This document shows positions 27,558 to 36,734 of a DNA stretch of 64,000 nucleotides, in pieces. Position 1 is the first letter of the stretch. Each line of letters opens with the position of its first letter. The notes below the pieces were generated by a model that searched no databases, was not told where the DNA came from, and was given only the letters and a program-made list of their open reading frames with translations. Source of the stretch: RH-AL1 sp965198485 (GTDB lineage: Bacteria > Pseudomonadota > Alphaproteobacteria > Rhizobiales > Beijerinckiaceae); assembly GCA_965198485.1 (NCBI GenBank), contig CBDAPQ010000005.1, positions 3,596,001 to 3,660,000 on the forward strand, read 5' to 3'. The translations under genes were made by a program, and so were the position numbers.

Positions 27558-28891
27558 CGCAGGCTCGCGCCCAGCCGCGTCATGTCGGCGGTGAAGCTCG
27601 GATAGCTCGTCGCGATCATGGTCTCGTCGTCGATGGTCATCGCCCGGCGCGAGGCGAGGCCCATGACGAGGAAGCTCATCGCGATACGGTGGTCGAGATG
27701 CGTCGCTACTTGGCCGCCGCCGGCGACCTCGCCGGCGCCGCCCCCGACCACAAGGTCGTCATCCTCGATGGCGTGGGCGACGCCGGCCACGGCGAGCCCG
27801 TCGGCGACGGCCTGCAGCCGGTCGCTCTCCTTGACCCGGAGCTCGCCCAAGCCGCGCATCCGCGTCTCGCCGGCGGCGAAGGACGCCGCCACGGCGAGCA
27901 CCGGATATTCGTCGATCATCGAAGGCGCGCGCGCGGCCGGCACGTCGACGCCGGAGAGCGCGGCGGCGCGCACGCGCAGGTCGGCGACCTCCTCGCCGCC
28001 CTCGATCCGCACGGCCTCGACCTCGATCGAGGCGCCCATCTCGCGCAACGTGGTGATCAGCCCCGTCCGCAGCGGGTTCATCATGACGCCCTCGACGACG
28101 ACGTCGGAGCCGGGCACGATGGTCGCGGCGACGATCGCGAAAGCTGCCGACGAGGGGTCGGCCGGCACCACGATCGGGCGCGGGGCAAGCTCGGGACGGC
28201 CCTGCAGGCTGACCTTGCGCCCGGCATCACCGAACGGCTCCACGATGACGTCGGCGCCGAAGAAGGCGAGCATCTTTTCGGTATGGTCGCGCGAGGCCTC
28301 GCTCTCTATCACCGTCGTGCGTCCCGGCGAGTTCAGCCCCGCGAGCAGGATCGCCGACTTGATCTGCGCCGAGGCGACCGGCGAGCGGTACTCGATAGGC
28401 GTGGGTTCGGCGGTGCCCTGGATGACGATCGGGCAGCGTCCGCCTTCGGCCTGTTCGATGACCGACACGCCCATCAGCGCAAGAGGATCGAGGATGCGGC
28501 GCATCGGCCGCTTGCGCAGCGAGGCGTCGCCGTCAAAGCGGGCGCGGATCGGGTGGCCGCCGAGGACTCCCAGCATCAGCCGCGTACCGGTGCCGGCGTT
28601 GCCGAAGTCGAGCGTGTCGCGGGGAGCCAGCAGCGTGCCGATTCCGGTGCCCTGGACGCACCAGCCCTCGCCCTCGCGATCGATCGTGGCGCCGAGCGCC
28701 CGGCAGGCGGCCGCGGTACACATGACGTCGTCGCCCTCGAGCAGGCCGGTGACTTGCGTCCTACCGACGCTGAGCAGGCCGAAGATCATGGCGCGGTGCG
28801 AGATCGACTTGTCGCCCGGCGGCCGCAGGCGTCCCCTGAGCGGACCGCTAGGCTCGGCGGCGAGGGGACGAGCTTGACTCGAATGCGACAA
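27554..28891 (-). CDS. aroA: 3-phosphoshikimate 1-carboxyvinyltransferase (EPSPS, class II-like)
   Basis: This enzyme of the shikimate pathway joins PEP to shikimate-3-phosphate. The 445-residue protein from TTG at 28891 aligns along its length with the Agrobacterium CP4-type (class II) enzyme as I recall it: PPGDKSISHRA, GDASLRKRPMRR, PVASAQIKSAILLAGLN, RAPSMIDEYP and ELRVKESDRL. In DFGNAGTGTR the residue at position 100 is Gly, whereas CP4 has Ala there. An ATG at 28936 gives 15 more residues, but the LSHSS start matches the usual MSH opening of relatives. The stop overlaps cmk. Confidence 0.93.
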   Translation of the reverse strand: MSHSSQARPLAAEPSGPLRGRLRPPGDKSISHRAMIFGLLSVGRTQVTGLLEGDDVMCTAAACRALGATIDREGEGWCVQGTGIGTLLAPRDTLDFGNAGTGTRLMLGVLGGHPIRARFDGDASLRKRPMRRILDPLALMGVSVIEQAEGGRCPIVIQGTAEPTPIEYRSPVASAQIKSAILLAGLNSPGRTTVIESEASRDHTEKMLAFFGADVIVEPFGDAGRKVSLQGRPELAPRPIVVPADPSSAAFAIVAATIVPGSDVVVEGVMMNPLRTGLITTLREMGASIEVEAVRIEGGEEVADLRVRAAALSGVDVPAARAPSMIDEYPVLAVAASFAAGETRMRGLGELRVKESDRLQAVADGLAVAGVAHAIEDDDLVVGGGAGEVAGGGQVATHLDHRIAMSFLVMGLASRRAMTIDDETMIATSYPSFTADMTRLGASLR

Positions 28892-29098
28892 GGGTTCTCG
28901 GTTCCGTAAGGAAGGAAGCGGCGCCGGCCGTAACATGGGGCGTGGCGAGCTGTCATCCGGGCACAGGCCGGGACAGTGGCTTGAGCGCCCGGTCAAATCC
29001 AATTGACAGCGCGGCTCGCCGCCACTAACCGGGCCGGCTTGAGCGCAGGGCGTTGCCCAATGCCGCCCGCACCTCACACATCCCCAAAGGGCCTTTCC

Positions 29099-29515
29099 GT
29101 GGCGAAACCCGAGCTTGGCAGCAAGCACAAGTGCCAGAACTGCGGCACGAAATTCTTCGACCTCAACAAGGATCCCGTGGTCTGCCCGAAATGCGGTGAG
29201 GTGCAGACGATGACCGCGATGCCCTCGCCCGTACGGGCCACGCGCGCCGCGCCGGCCGCCGCCGTCAATCGCAACACCGACGATGACGAGGCCGACACCG
29301 AGAGCGGTGCGGAGGTGATGAGCCTCGAGGACGCCGATCAGCCCGAAGACGGGCAGGTCGTGGCCGCAGGCACCGAGGACGAGGCCGACATCGAGGCCGA
29401 TGATGACGCCGCGACCGCCGACGACGACGATACCTTTCTCGAGGAGGAAGAGGACGACGACAGCAACGTGTCGGACCTCATCGACGGAGACATCGAGAAC
29501 GACGAGGAGCGCTGA
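29099..29515 (+). CDS. FYDLN-acid family protein (TIGR02300)
   Basis: A 138-residue protein with an N-terminal zinc ribbon (CQNC ... CPKC, residues about 13-37) around the motif FFDLNKDPVVC, a variant of the FYDLN signature. A linker and a very acidic Asp/Glu C-terminal tail follow. The family is confined to alphaproteobacteria and of unknown function; the layout resembles small nucleic-acid- or protein-binding acidic zinc-ribbon proteins. The GTG start is preceded by AAAGG eight bases upstream. It is divergent from aroA-cmk, a neighbourhood seen repeatedly in this group. Confidence 0.85.
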   Translation: MAKPELGSKHKCQNCGTKFFDLNKDPVVCPKCGEVQTMTAMPSPVRATRAAPAAAVNRNTDDDEADTESGAEVMSLEDADQPEDGQVVAAGTEDEADIEADDDAATADDDDTFLEEEEDDDSNVSDLIDGDIENDEER

Positions 29516-29592
29516 GCAATCCTCCGAAATTCGGAACGGAGCAAAGGCGGCTACCGGATTCACACATCTTTTCGGAGAAGTGCCGGGTACCT

Positions 29593-29739
29593 CCTTCTCC
29601 CCTTGCGGGAGAAGGTGCCCGAAGGGCGGATGAGGGGTCGGGCAACGTCGCCGCTCCTCTTTGCCGAAGCCCAACCTCCCAGGATCGAGCGACCCCTCAT
29701 CCGGCGCTTCGCGCCACCTTCTCCCGCAAGGGGAGAAGG
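29593..29739. repeat. Large inverted intergenic repeat with covarying inner hairpin
   Basis: Two roughly 48-50-base arms (29593-29640 and 29690-29739) are near-perfect inverted copies separated by about 49 bases. Each arm itself contains the palindrome CCTTCTCCC/GGGAGAAGG and a small inner stem. The inner stem reads GCCC-TTC-GGGC in one arm and GGCGC-TTC-GCGCC in the other, so the sequences differ but pairing is kept. The gap between the FYDLN-acid gene and bioB (29516-29895) contains this element, one dispersed repeat copy and no gene. Confidence 0.85.
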
Positions 29740-29822
29740 GCTTCCCCCCGCATGGTTTCGCAGGGGCGGACCCGAAAGTGGGAATGCCTCAGAGCAAGGC
29801 GGAGATCCGGGACCGGCGAGCT

Positions 29823-29893
29823 TCGCTAAGCGTCCTGCAAAGGTGAAGAAACGCCGGTTCCGGGTTCGCCTTCGGCGCGCCGGAACGACGAGG
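29823..29893. repeat. Dispersed intergenic repeat, copy 1
   Basis: The segment contains TCCTGCAAAGGTGAAG followed by CGCCGGTTCCGGGTTCGCC and TTCGGCGCGCCGGAACGACGA. Related blocks occur, partly inverted, at about 36596-36635 and 49066-49118. It ends at the 3' edge of bioB. Confidence 0.6.
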
Positions 29894-29895
29894 GT

Positions 29896-30885
29896 TTATT
29901 CCGCCGCCACTCCTGCAGCCGGGCGGGCTGCCAGCGCGGCGAAAAGGCCGTCGTCCTCGCCGGTTTCGGCGTTGGGCGTGGTCAGCAGCGTCTCACCGTA
30001 GAAGATCGAGTTGGCGCCGGCGACCATGCACAGCACCTGCGCCTCCCGCGATAGCGAGGAGCGCCCGGCCGAGAGGCGCACCCGCGCCCGCGGCATCACG
30101 ATCCGGGTGGTGGCGACCATGCGTGCCAGGTCGAAGGCGTCGACCTTGGGCAGGCGTGACAGCGGCGTGCCGGCGACCGGGACCAGCGCGTTGATCGGTA
30201 CGCTCTCGGGATGCGGGTCGAAGCCGGCCAGCACCTGCAGCATGGCGGCGCGGTCGCGAACGCCCTCGCCCATGCCGATGATCCCGCCGCAGCACATCTC
30301 GATGCCGGCGCCGCGCACCGCCTTCAGCGTGCGCAGGCGGTCGTCGTAGGTGCGCGTCGAGATGATAGAGTCGTAAAAGTCCGGGCCGGTGTCGAGATTA
30401 TGGTTGTAGGCGGTGAGCCCGGCGCTCGCGAGCCGTCCGGCCTGGGCCTCGTTGAGCATACCCAGCGTCACGCAGGCCTCCATGCCCAGCGCCCTCACGC
30501 CCTCGACCATGCGCAGCACGGCGTCGAAGTCGGCACCGTCGCGCACCTGGCGCCACGCCGCGCCCATGCAGAATCGATCGGCCCCGGCCCGCCTGGCACG
30601 TGTCGCGAGCGCCAGCACCTCGTCAGGGTCCATCAGGTCGACGCGGTCGAGCTTGACCTCCTTGTGGTGTGCCGATTGCGGGCAATAGGCGCAATCCTCC
30701 GGGCACCCTCCGGTCTTGATCGAGAGCAGGCTGGCACGCTGCACGTCGGAGGGATCGTGGTGCGCCCGGTGAACTGCGCTCGCCTCGGCGATGAGGTCGA
30801 GCAGCGGCTGGTCGTGGATCGCGACGATCTCGTCGACGCTCCAGTCGTGGCGGGTGGTCGAACGGTGGGCGGGCTGATCGAGCAT
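29896..30885 (-). CDS. bioB: Biotin synthase
   Basis: The 329-residue radical-SAM enzyme inserts sulfur into dethiobiotin. The SAM-cluster cysteines are C61, C65 and C68 in CPEDCAYCPQ. YNHNLDTGPDFY and the GIIGMGE block are typical, and the Arg ligand of the auxiliary 2Fe-2S cluster falls in ARVRLSAGR. Length is normal. No other bio gene is adjacent in the window, so the pathway is dispersed. About 235 bases upstream to the TetR gene contain no recognised gene. Confidence 0.95.
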   Translation of the reverse strand: MLDQPAHRSTTRHDWSVDEIVAIHDQPLLDLIAEASAVHRAHHDPSDVQRASLLSIKTGGCPEDCAYCPQSAHHKEVKLDRVDLMDPDEVLALATRARRAGADRFCMGAAWRQVRDGADFDAVLRMVEGVRALGMEACVTLGMLNEAQAGRLASAGLTAYNHNLDTGPDFYDSIISTRTYDDRLRTLKAVRGAGIEMCCGGIIGMGEGVRDRAAMLQVLAGFDPHPESVPINALVPVAGTPLSRLPKVDAFDLARMVATTRIVMPRARVRLSAGRSSLSREAQVLCMVAGANSIFYGETLLTTPNAETGEDDGLFAALAARPAAGVAAE

Positions 30886-31120
30886 GGATCCGGTTTAACG
30901 AATCGTCCTTGCGAGCGCCAGAGGAGCAACCCGGAGGCTCCGCTCAGATGCGCTCTCGGCTCAGGATCGCCTCGATGCGCTGGCAAGGATGTCCTCAATC
31001 CTTGAGCAGGACCAATCAGTGAAGGAAGTCCTGCACGCGTTGGTGTCGATGCGCGGCGGGAAGCTCCGGGCGATAGCCTCGAGATGCCGCGTCGTCCGCC
31101 GTTACGGAGCTTGGGCAACC

Positions 31121-31765
31121 TCAGCTAGCGTAGCGCGCCATCATCATCTCGGTCACCTCTTCGACGTGCGCGCGCATCGCGGCATGGGTCATGCGCGGCG
31201 GCTCGGCCAGAGCCAGGCAGCCGAGATGGAAGCTCGAGACGATCGCGCCGATGAAGATGCGCGCTGCCATCGCCGAATCCACGCATCGCAGCTCGCCGCG
31301 CGCGGTCGCCGCCGCCAGGAACTCGCCGAGACGCTGGCGCACGCGGTCCGGGCCCGCGGCCATGAACAAGATGCCGAGCTCGGGATTGCGGACGCTCTCC
31401 GCCACCACGGTGCGGCAGAGCGAGACAGCATCCTCCTCAAGGATGCTCTCGAGCATCTTCAGGCCGATGGTACGCAGCACGTCCGCGACGGAACCGGGCG
31501 TCGAGAACTTCTCGTCGAGATCCTTGAGCCAGCACTTCGCCCGCTCCGACACGATCTCGGCGAACAGCTCCTCCTTGCTGCCGAAGTGACGATAGAGCGT
31601 CTCTTTGGAGGCGCCGGCCCTCGCGGCGATCGCCTGCATGGTGGTTTCGGCAAAGCCGGTCTCGAAGAAGACCTGTTCGGCCACCACGGCGATCTCGCGG
31701 CGGCGCTTCTCACCGCGCGGGACGGGCGCTCCAGTCAGATGCAGGTACGCTGTTGACGCGACCAT
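31121..31765 (-). CDS. TetR family transcriptional regulator
   Basis: A protein of about 214 residues. The N-terminal helix-turn-helix reads RREIAVVAEQVFFETGFAETTMQAIAARAGASKETLYRHFGSKEEL in pieces typical of TetR repressors, and the C-terminal ligand domain is of the AefR-like/TetR_C_33 kind. ATG at 31765 or the GTG directly before it may be the start, with AGG just upstream. It is divergent from the efflux operon beginning at 31886 and the shared 120-base gap carries inverted repeats, so it most likely represses that operon and itself. Confidence 0.87.
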   Translation of the reverse strand: MVASTAYLHLTGAPVPRGEKRRREIAVVAEQVFFETGFAETTMQAIAARAGASKETLYRHFGSKEELFAEIVSERAKCWLKDLDEKFSTPGSVADVLRTIGLKMLESILEEDAVSLCRTVVAESVRNPELGILFMAAGPDRVRQRLGEFLAAATARGELRCVDSAMAARIFIGAIVSSFHLGCLALAEPPRMTHAAMRAHVEEVTEMMMARYAS

Positions 31766-31783
31766 CACTTACCTGATTATTAT

Positions 31784-31804
31784 GCGAACCGATGGGTTCG
31801 GTTG
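31784..31804. promoter_or_regulatory. Probable TetR operator between regulator and efflux operon
   Basis: Overlapping inverted repeats CGAACC-GATG-GGTTCG and AACCGA-TGGGT-TCGGTT lie 20-40 bases upstream of the TetR start and about 85 bases upstream of the efflux operon. Size and location fit a TetR dimer site; binding is inferred. Confidence 0.55.
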
Positions 31805-31885
31805 CCGCTTCGCACAAAAGCATCTAATTCCTGCGTCGGCAACCCTGAGCAGCGGTCGTACGACCAGCGTTGGACGGCATGAATC

Positions 31886-33115
31886 ATGAGCGGCAAAGAA
31901 GACGATCGCGATCATGACGACGGCGAGCTCAAGGCTCGTCGCGATAGCTCCGAGAAGCCGCAGCAAGAGCAGCCCAAGCGGGACGCGACGGCGGACTCTG
32001 CCTCGTCCGACGAGGGCGGAGACGAGCAGGGCGAGGACGACGCCGACGAGCAGACCAGGAAAGATCAGGCGACGCGCAAGAAGCGCCGCCCGTTCGTGCT
32101 GGTGATCGCCCTCGGTGTCCTGGCGGTGCTGATCCTAGGCGCGGTGTACTACTGGCTCTCGACGCGCACCGTTGTCGACACCGACGATGCCTACACCGAC
32201 GGCTATACGCAGAATATCGCGCCGCAGGTCGCCGGACGGGTCGTCTCCCTCGATATCGTCGATAACCAGTTTGTGAAGCGGGGCGAGGCCCTCATCCACA
32301 TCGATCCGCGCAGCTTCATCGACGATCGCGACCAGGCGCAGGCCCAGCTCGATACCGCCAAGGCGATGTTCGCCGCGCAGCAGCTTGCCGCCGAGGTTGC
32401 CAAGAAGAACTTCCCTGCGGCGCTGCAGGTGGCGCAGGCCAACCTCGCCGCCGCCAAGGCCAGCCTGGCGCAGCGACAAGCCGATTATGCTCGCCAGAAG
32501 AGCCTGCCCAAGCAGGCGACCACGCAGCAGGATGTCGACGCCGCCACCTCCAACCTGCAGAACGCGCAGGCGCAGGTGCTGCTGATGCAGGCCCGCGTCG
32601 TCCAGGCCGAGCCCGTGACGCAGCAGATCGGCGAGGTCGAGGCCAACGTCCGCAACCAGGCGGCGATGATAGAGCAGGCTCAGGCCAGGCTGAACCAAGC
32701 CAACCTCAACCTCAGCTACACCGTGGTGCGCGCCGCCTCCGACGGCTGGGTCACGCGCCGCCAGGTCGACAAAGGCAATTACGTGCAAACTGGCCAGCAG
32801 ATCATGGCTCTGGTGTCACCCGACGTGTGGGTGACGGCGAACTTCAAGGAGACGCAGCTCGACCTAATGCGGCCGGGCCAAAGCGTGAAGATCTCGGTCG
32901 ACGCCTACCCCAATCTAGACCTGCGCGGTCACGTCGACTCGATCCAGGCCGGCTCGGGTTCCAAGTTCTCCGCCTTCCCTGCCGAGAACGCGACCGGCAA
33001 CTTCGTCAAAATCGTGCAGCGCGTGCCCGTCAAGATCGTCATCGACTCGGGGCTTGACCCGACGGTGCCGCTGCCGCTCGGCATCAGCGTCGAGCCCTTG
33101 GTAACGGTGCAATGA
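31886..33115 (+). CDS. HlyD/EmrA-type membrane fusion protein
   Basis: The 409-residue periplasmic adaptor of a tripartite pump. A single helix at residues about 69-90 anchors it in the inner membrane. VDTDDAYTDGYTQNIAPQVAGRV starts the biotinyl-lipoyl-like domain, a long coiled-coil hairpin spans residues about 145-285, and SYTVVRAASDGWVTRRQVDKGNYV closes the barrel. The cytoplasmic N-terminus is unusually long (about 65 residues) and extremely charged. The stop overlaps the transporter start by four bases. With the following two genes it should export toxic organic compounds. Confidence 0.92.
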   Translation: MSGKEDDRDHDDGELKARRDSSEKPQQEQPKRDATADSASSDEGGDEQGEDDADEQTRKDQATRKKRRPFVLVIALGVLAVLILGAVYYWLSTRTVVDTDDAYTDGYTQNIAPQVAGRVVSLDIVDNQFVKRGEALIHIDPRSFIDDRDQAQAQLDTAKAMFAAQQLAAEVAKKNFPAALQVAQANLAAAKASLAQRQADYARQKSLPKQATTQQDVDAATSNLQNAQAQVLLMQARVVQAEPVTQQIGEVEANVRNQAAMIEQAQARLNQANLNLSYTVVRAASDGWVTRRQVDKGNYVQTGQQIMALVSPDVWVTANFKETQLDLMRPGQSVKISVDAYPNLDLRGHVDSIQAGSGSKFSAFPAENATGNFVKIVQRVPVKIVIDSGLDPTVPLPLGISVEPLVTVQ

Positions 33116-34812
33116 GCCCGGCGCCGGAGGACGGCAGTCCCGCCAAAGACGAGACCGGCAACAGCAAGAAGGTCTCCAAGGCCGGCAACGCCAAGTCCGG
33201 CGACGCCAAGAACGGCAAAGGCAAGAACGGCGGCGGCGATCAGGACGTTGGCCGAGGCTGGCGCCCATCCGTCAATCCCTGGATCATCGCCGTCGCCGTA
33301 ACGCTGGCGGCGTTCATGGAGATCCTCGACACCACGATCGTCAACGTCGCCCTGCCTTACATCGCGGGCTCGCTCGCGGTCTCCAACGACGAGGCGAACT
33401 ACGCACTGACCTCCTACCTCGTCGCCAATGGCATCGTGCTGACGATCTCGGGCTGGTTGGCAGATACAATCGGGCGCAAACGATACTTTCTCATCTGCAT
33501 TGCCATGTTCACCGTCTGCTCGTTTCTATGCGGCATCTCGCAGAGCCTCGGGCAGATCATCATCTTCCGCGCGTTCCAGGGTCTCTTCGGCGGTGGCCTT
33601 CAGCCCAATCAACAGGCGATCATTCTCGATACCTTCGAGCCCGCTAAGCGTGGCGCCGCCTTTGCCATAACGGCGATCGCCACCATCGTCGCGCCAGTCC
33701 TGGGACCGACCCTTGGCGGCTATCTGACCGTCAACTACGGCTGGCGCTGGATCTTCTACGTCAACATTCCGGTCGGGCTGTTCGCCGTCATCATAAACTT
33801 CTTCGTGGTGCAGGATCCGCCGTGGGAAAAGGCCAAACGGAAGCGTCGAGCACGCGGCTTCGACTACATCGGGCTCGGGCTGATCGCCCTCGGACTCGGC
33901 TGCCTTCAGGTCATGCTGGATCGCGGCGAGGACGACAACTGGTTCGGCTCCAAATTCATCACGACCATGGCCCTGCTCGCCTTTGTCGGCATCTTTGGTG
34001 CGATCTGCTGGCTGATCACCGCGAAAAAGCCGATCGTCAATCTCGAGGTCTTCAAGGACAAGAACTTCGCGATGGGCTGCATCCTGGTCGGCTCGATGGG
34101 CGCCATCCTCTACGCCAGTTCCGTGATCATCCCGCAATTCTCGCAACAGGTTCTCGGCTACGACGCCTACAAATCGGGGTTGATCCTGTCGCCGGGCGGC
34201 ATCGTCGTCATCCTTCTCATTCCTTTCGTGGGTCAGATCATGAAGCGCGTGCAGACGCGCTACATCGTCATGTTCGGCTTCACCTTCATGGGTATAGCGC
34301 TGTTGTACTCGAGCGGCCTCGTCCCCGGGATCGATTTCCGCACGCTCGTGATGATGCGTACGGCGCAGTCGGCAGCCCTCGCCTTCCTCTTCGTCCCGAT
34401 CTCGCAGATCGCCTACCTCACCCTGCCGCGACGCTTCCAGGCGGACGGCGCGGCGCTCTATTCGATGTTCCGCAACGTGCTCGGCGCCGTCGGCATCTCT
34501 CTATCGTCCGCCCTCGTCACCGAACGCACGCAAGCCGATCAAGCGCATCTCTCCAAGTTCATGACGCCGCTGCAGTACGGCTACAACAACCTGATCCAAC
34601 AAACGGAGGCGGGACTGCGCTCGCTCGGCCGTGCGCCGTCTGCGATTCACGATCAGGCCGTGTCGCACACCTATCAGACCTTCCGCATGCAGGCTCAGGT
34701 GCTCGCCTATTCCAACGTTTTCCTTTACACTTCTATCCTGGCGTTCCTTGTGGTGCCCTTCTGCTTCTTCATCTCCAAGAAGAAGGCGAGCGGCGGCGGC
34801 GCGGCGCACTGA
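33112..34812 (+). CDS. DHA2 family MFS drug exporter (EmrB-like)
   Basis: A 566-residue, 14-helix proton-driven exporter. Helix 1 contains LDTTIVNVALPYIAGSL (motif D1), GWLADTIGRKR is motif A and GPTLGGYLTVNYGWRWIF is motif C of drug/H+ antiporters. The N-terminal 50 residues are a low-complexity Gly/Lys/Asn/Asp cytoplasmic tail, unusual for the family and matching the charged tail on the partner adaptor. It is translationally coupled to the adaptor gene (ATGA) and followed 130 bases later by the outer-membrane factor. Confidence 0.92.
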   Translation: MSPAPEDGSPAKDETGNSKKVSKAGNAKSGDAKNGKGKNGGGDQDVGRGWRPSVNPWIIAVAVTLAAFMEILDTTIVNVALPYIAGSLAVSNDEANYALTSYLVANGIVLTISGWLADTIGRKRYFLICIAMFTVCSFLCGISQSLGQIIIFRAFQGLFGGGLQPNQQAIILDTFEPAKRGAAFAITAIATIVAPVLGPTLGGYLTVNYGWRWIFYVNIPVGLFAVIINFFVVQDPPWEKAKRKRRARGFDYIGLGLIALGLGCLQVMLDRGEDDNWFGSKFITTMALLAFVGIFGAICWLITAKKPIVNLEVFKDKNFAMGCILVGSMGAILYASSVIIPQFSQQVLGYDAYKSGLILSPGGIVVILLIPFVGQIMKRVQTRYIVMFGFTFMGIALLYSSGLVPGIDFRTLVMMRTAQSAALAFLFVPISQIAYLTLPRRFQADGAALYSMFRNVLGAVGISLSSALVTERTQADQAHLSKFMTPLQYGYNNLIQQTEAGLRSLGRAPSAIHDQAVSHTYQTFRMQAQVLAYSNVFLYTSILAFLVVPFCFFISKKKASGGGAAH

Positions 34813-34942
34813 TGCAACCAACATATTTGCGACAGCGGCGGACTTTAGCCCGTAAGTCCCATCCAAGTCCGCTGACGACGCTTGCTTTTCGCCCGGCGTC
34901 GGCTTGTTTGGGCCTCATGCAAAGGCGCGGACGGACGGCGGG

Positions 34943-36562
34943 ATGAAGCGCGTTGCCGCAACAATGGCGATCCTGAGCGCTGCCATGGCGATGGCCGGCT
35001 GCGTCGGCCCGAACTTCGTCCCGCCGATCCCGGCGACCTTCGGCAGTCACGATTTCCTCGATACGGGCAAGGCCGTACGCTCCCCGGTTCCGGTGCTCGC
35101 CGGCACTTCGAGCGCGGTGACAGAAGCGCAGTGGTGGCGCATCTTCCACGACCCCAAGCTGACGCAACTCGAGGCCCGCGTTGCCGACGAGAACCTCGAC
35201 GTGAGGACCGCCACGCTGCGCGTCGCCGAGAGCCGCTCCCAGGTGGCCTCCACCGCGGCGGCCGCATTGCCGACGCTATCAGCCAACGCGTCGGACTATC
35301 GCGAAGCCTTCAGCCAGAACAGCCTTTTCAAGCTCATTCCGCTGACCTCGCTCACATCGGCCAGTGGCGGCACGGGCACGACCTCGAACTCCTCGCTGAC
35401 ATCGGGGATCAACCAGATCACCGGTGGCTTCAACAACTACACCGTCGGCTTCGACGCGTCGTGGGAACTCGATCTCTGGGGCCATATCGCCCGGCAGATC
35501 GAGGCGGCGGACGCGCAATATCTCGGCATGGAAGAGATGCGCCGCAACACGCTGGTCTCGTCGTACGCCGAGATGGCGCGCGATTACGTGACTCTTCGCG
35601 GCACCCAGCTGCAGCTGCGGATCGTCAAGGACAACCTCAAGGTCGAGGAGGAGATCCTCGGCATCACCAAGGTGCGCCAGAGCAACGGCCTCGTCACCGG
35701 GCTCGACGTCGAGACCGCCGCCTCGCAGGTCGATTCGGTGCGCGCCCAGATCCCGCAGCTGCAGGCGCAGGAGGTGAACCAGATCAACATGATCAGCCTG
35801 CTGCTCGACCAGCCGCCGCTGGGTCTGTCGCAGGAGCTGATCGACCCGAGGGCGGTTCCGCCGAATCCGCCGGTCGTGCCGATCGGCCTGCCGTCCGAAC
35901 TGGCGCGCCGCCGCCCCGACATCCGCATGGCGGAAGCCAACCTCCACGCTGCCACCGCCAACATCGGCGTCGCCGTGGCCGAGTTCTACCCGAGCGTGCG
36001 CCTCAACGGCAGCCCGACGCTGCAGGCGCTGTCGCCCAAGGACCTCTTCAAGGGCACCTCGCTCCAATACATGAACATCGGCCCTTCGGTGACCCTGCCG
36101 ATCTTCGAGGGCGGTCGTCTGAAGTCGAACCTCGTGCTGCAGGAGAAACGCCAGCAGGAGGCGGCGATCGCCTACCACCAGGCCGTCCTCAGCGCCTGGC
36201 ACGACGTCATTAACGCGCTGACCTCCTATCGCACCGAGCAGATCCGCCGCGAGCGGCTGAGCTCGCAGGTCGAGCATGCCAAGCTGGCGCTGACGCTGGC
36301 TCGCTCGCGCTACCAGCAGGGCGTCGCCGACTTCACGACGCTGCTGACGGACGAGCAGACCGTGCTGAACGCCGAGCAGCAGCTGGCGCAGAGCACCACC
36401 AACGTCTCCACCGACCTCGTCGCGCTCTACAAGGCCCTGGGCGGCGGCTGGGAGCTGACCTATCCCGACCCCAAGGCCAAGCTGCCGGCGCTCGTCGCCG
36501 CCGGCGTGCCGCCCGGCCCGATCCCGGCCGTTGGGCCGGGCGCGCCGGCGCTGCCGCAATAG
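34943..36562 (+). CDS. Outer-membrane efflux lipoprotein (NodT/TolC family)
   Basis: The 539-residue product begins with a lipoprotein signal peptide whose lipobox AMAGC places the acylated Cys at residue 20. Two OEP repeats follow. The first contains WWRIFHDPKLTQLEARV and the second ARRRPDIRMAEANLHAATANIGVA, both hallmarks of NodT-type outer-membrane factors. It forms the outer-membrane channel for the EmrA/EmrB pair upstream. The C-terminus is rich in Pro, Gly and Ala. ATG 34943 is selected because the signal peptide starts there; 13 extra residues upstream are not needed. Confidence 0.92.
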   Translation: MKRVAATMAILSAAMAMAGCVGPNFVPPIPATFGSHDFLDTGKAVRSPVPVLAGTSSAVTEAQWWRIFHDPKLTQLEARVADENLDVRTATLRVAESRSQVASTAAAALPTLSANASDYREAFSQNSLFKLIPLTSLTSASGGTGTTSNSSLTSGINQITGGFNNYTVGFDASWELDLWGHIARQIEAADAQYLGMEEMRRNTLVSSYAEMARDYVTLRGTQLQLRIVKDNLKVEEEILGITKVRQSNGLVTGLDVETAASQVDSVRAQIPQLQAQEVNQINMISLLLDQPPLGLSQELIDPRAVPPNPPVVPIGLPSELARRRPDIRMAEANLHAATANIGVAVAEFYPSVRLNGSPTLQALSPKDLFKGTSLQYMNIGPSVTLPIFEGGRLKSNLVLQEKRQQEAAIAYHQAVLSAWHDVINALTSYRTEQIRRERLSSQVEHAKLALTLARSRYQQGVADFTTLLTDEQTVLNAEQQLAQSTTNVSTDLVALYKALGGGWELTYPDPKAKLPALVAAGVPPGPIPAVGPGAPALPQ

Positions 36563-36625
36563 GCGGACGGAGCCGCCCCGGCCGGTCTCGATCTTCGTCG
36601 TTCGGGGGCGCCGTAGGCGAACCCT

Positions 36626-36682
36626 GAACCGGCGTGCCTCGCGCTCGTGCAAAGAGATAGAAGCGCATGGCCGCTTCCGACC
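36626..36682. repeat. 57-bp direct repeat, left copy
   Basis: It matches 38319-38375 at 52 of 57 bases by eye; the shared core includes GTGCCTCGCGCTCGT and CAAAGAGATAGAAGCGCATG. The two copies flank the MarR-SDR gene pair. Confidence 0.8.
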
Positions 36683-36734
36683 GATGACGCCATTTCGGTT
36701 TGGGCTTCTTCCTCAATAGCGTCCGTTGACGAAG

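Noticed and set aside
27618..28909. Two frames of about 400 residues on the plus strand opposite aroA
   Set aside because: aroA is complete with all EPSPS motifs on the minus strand; the plus-strand translations have no recognisable motif.
28895..28925. A GGAAGGAAG stretch near the aroA start, resembling the SRP RNA apical loop
   Set aside because: The surrounding sequence lacks the flanking conserved bases and a long hairpin, and it lies in the aroA 5' region.
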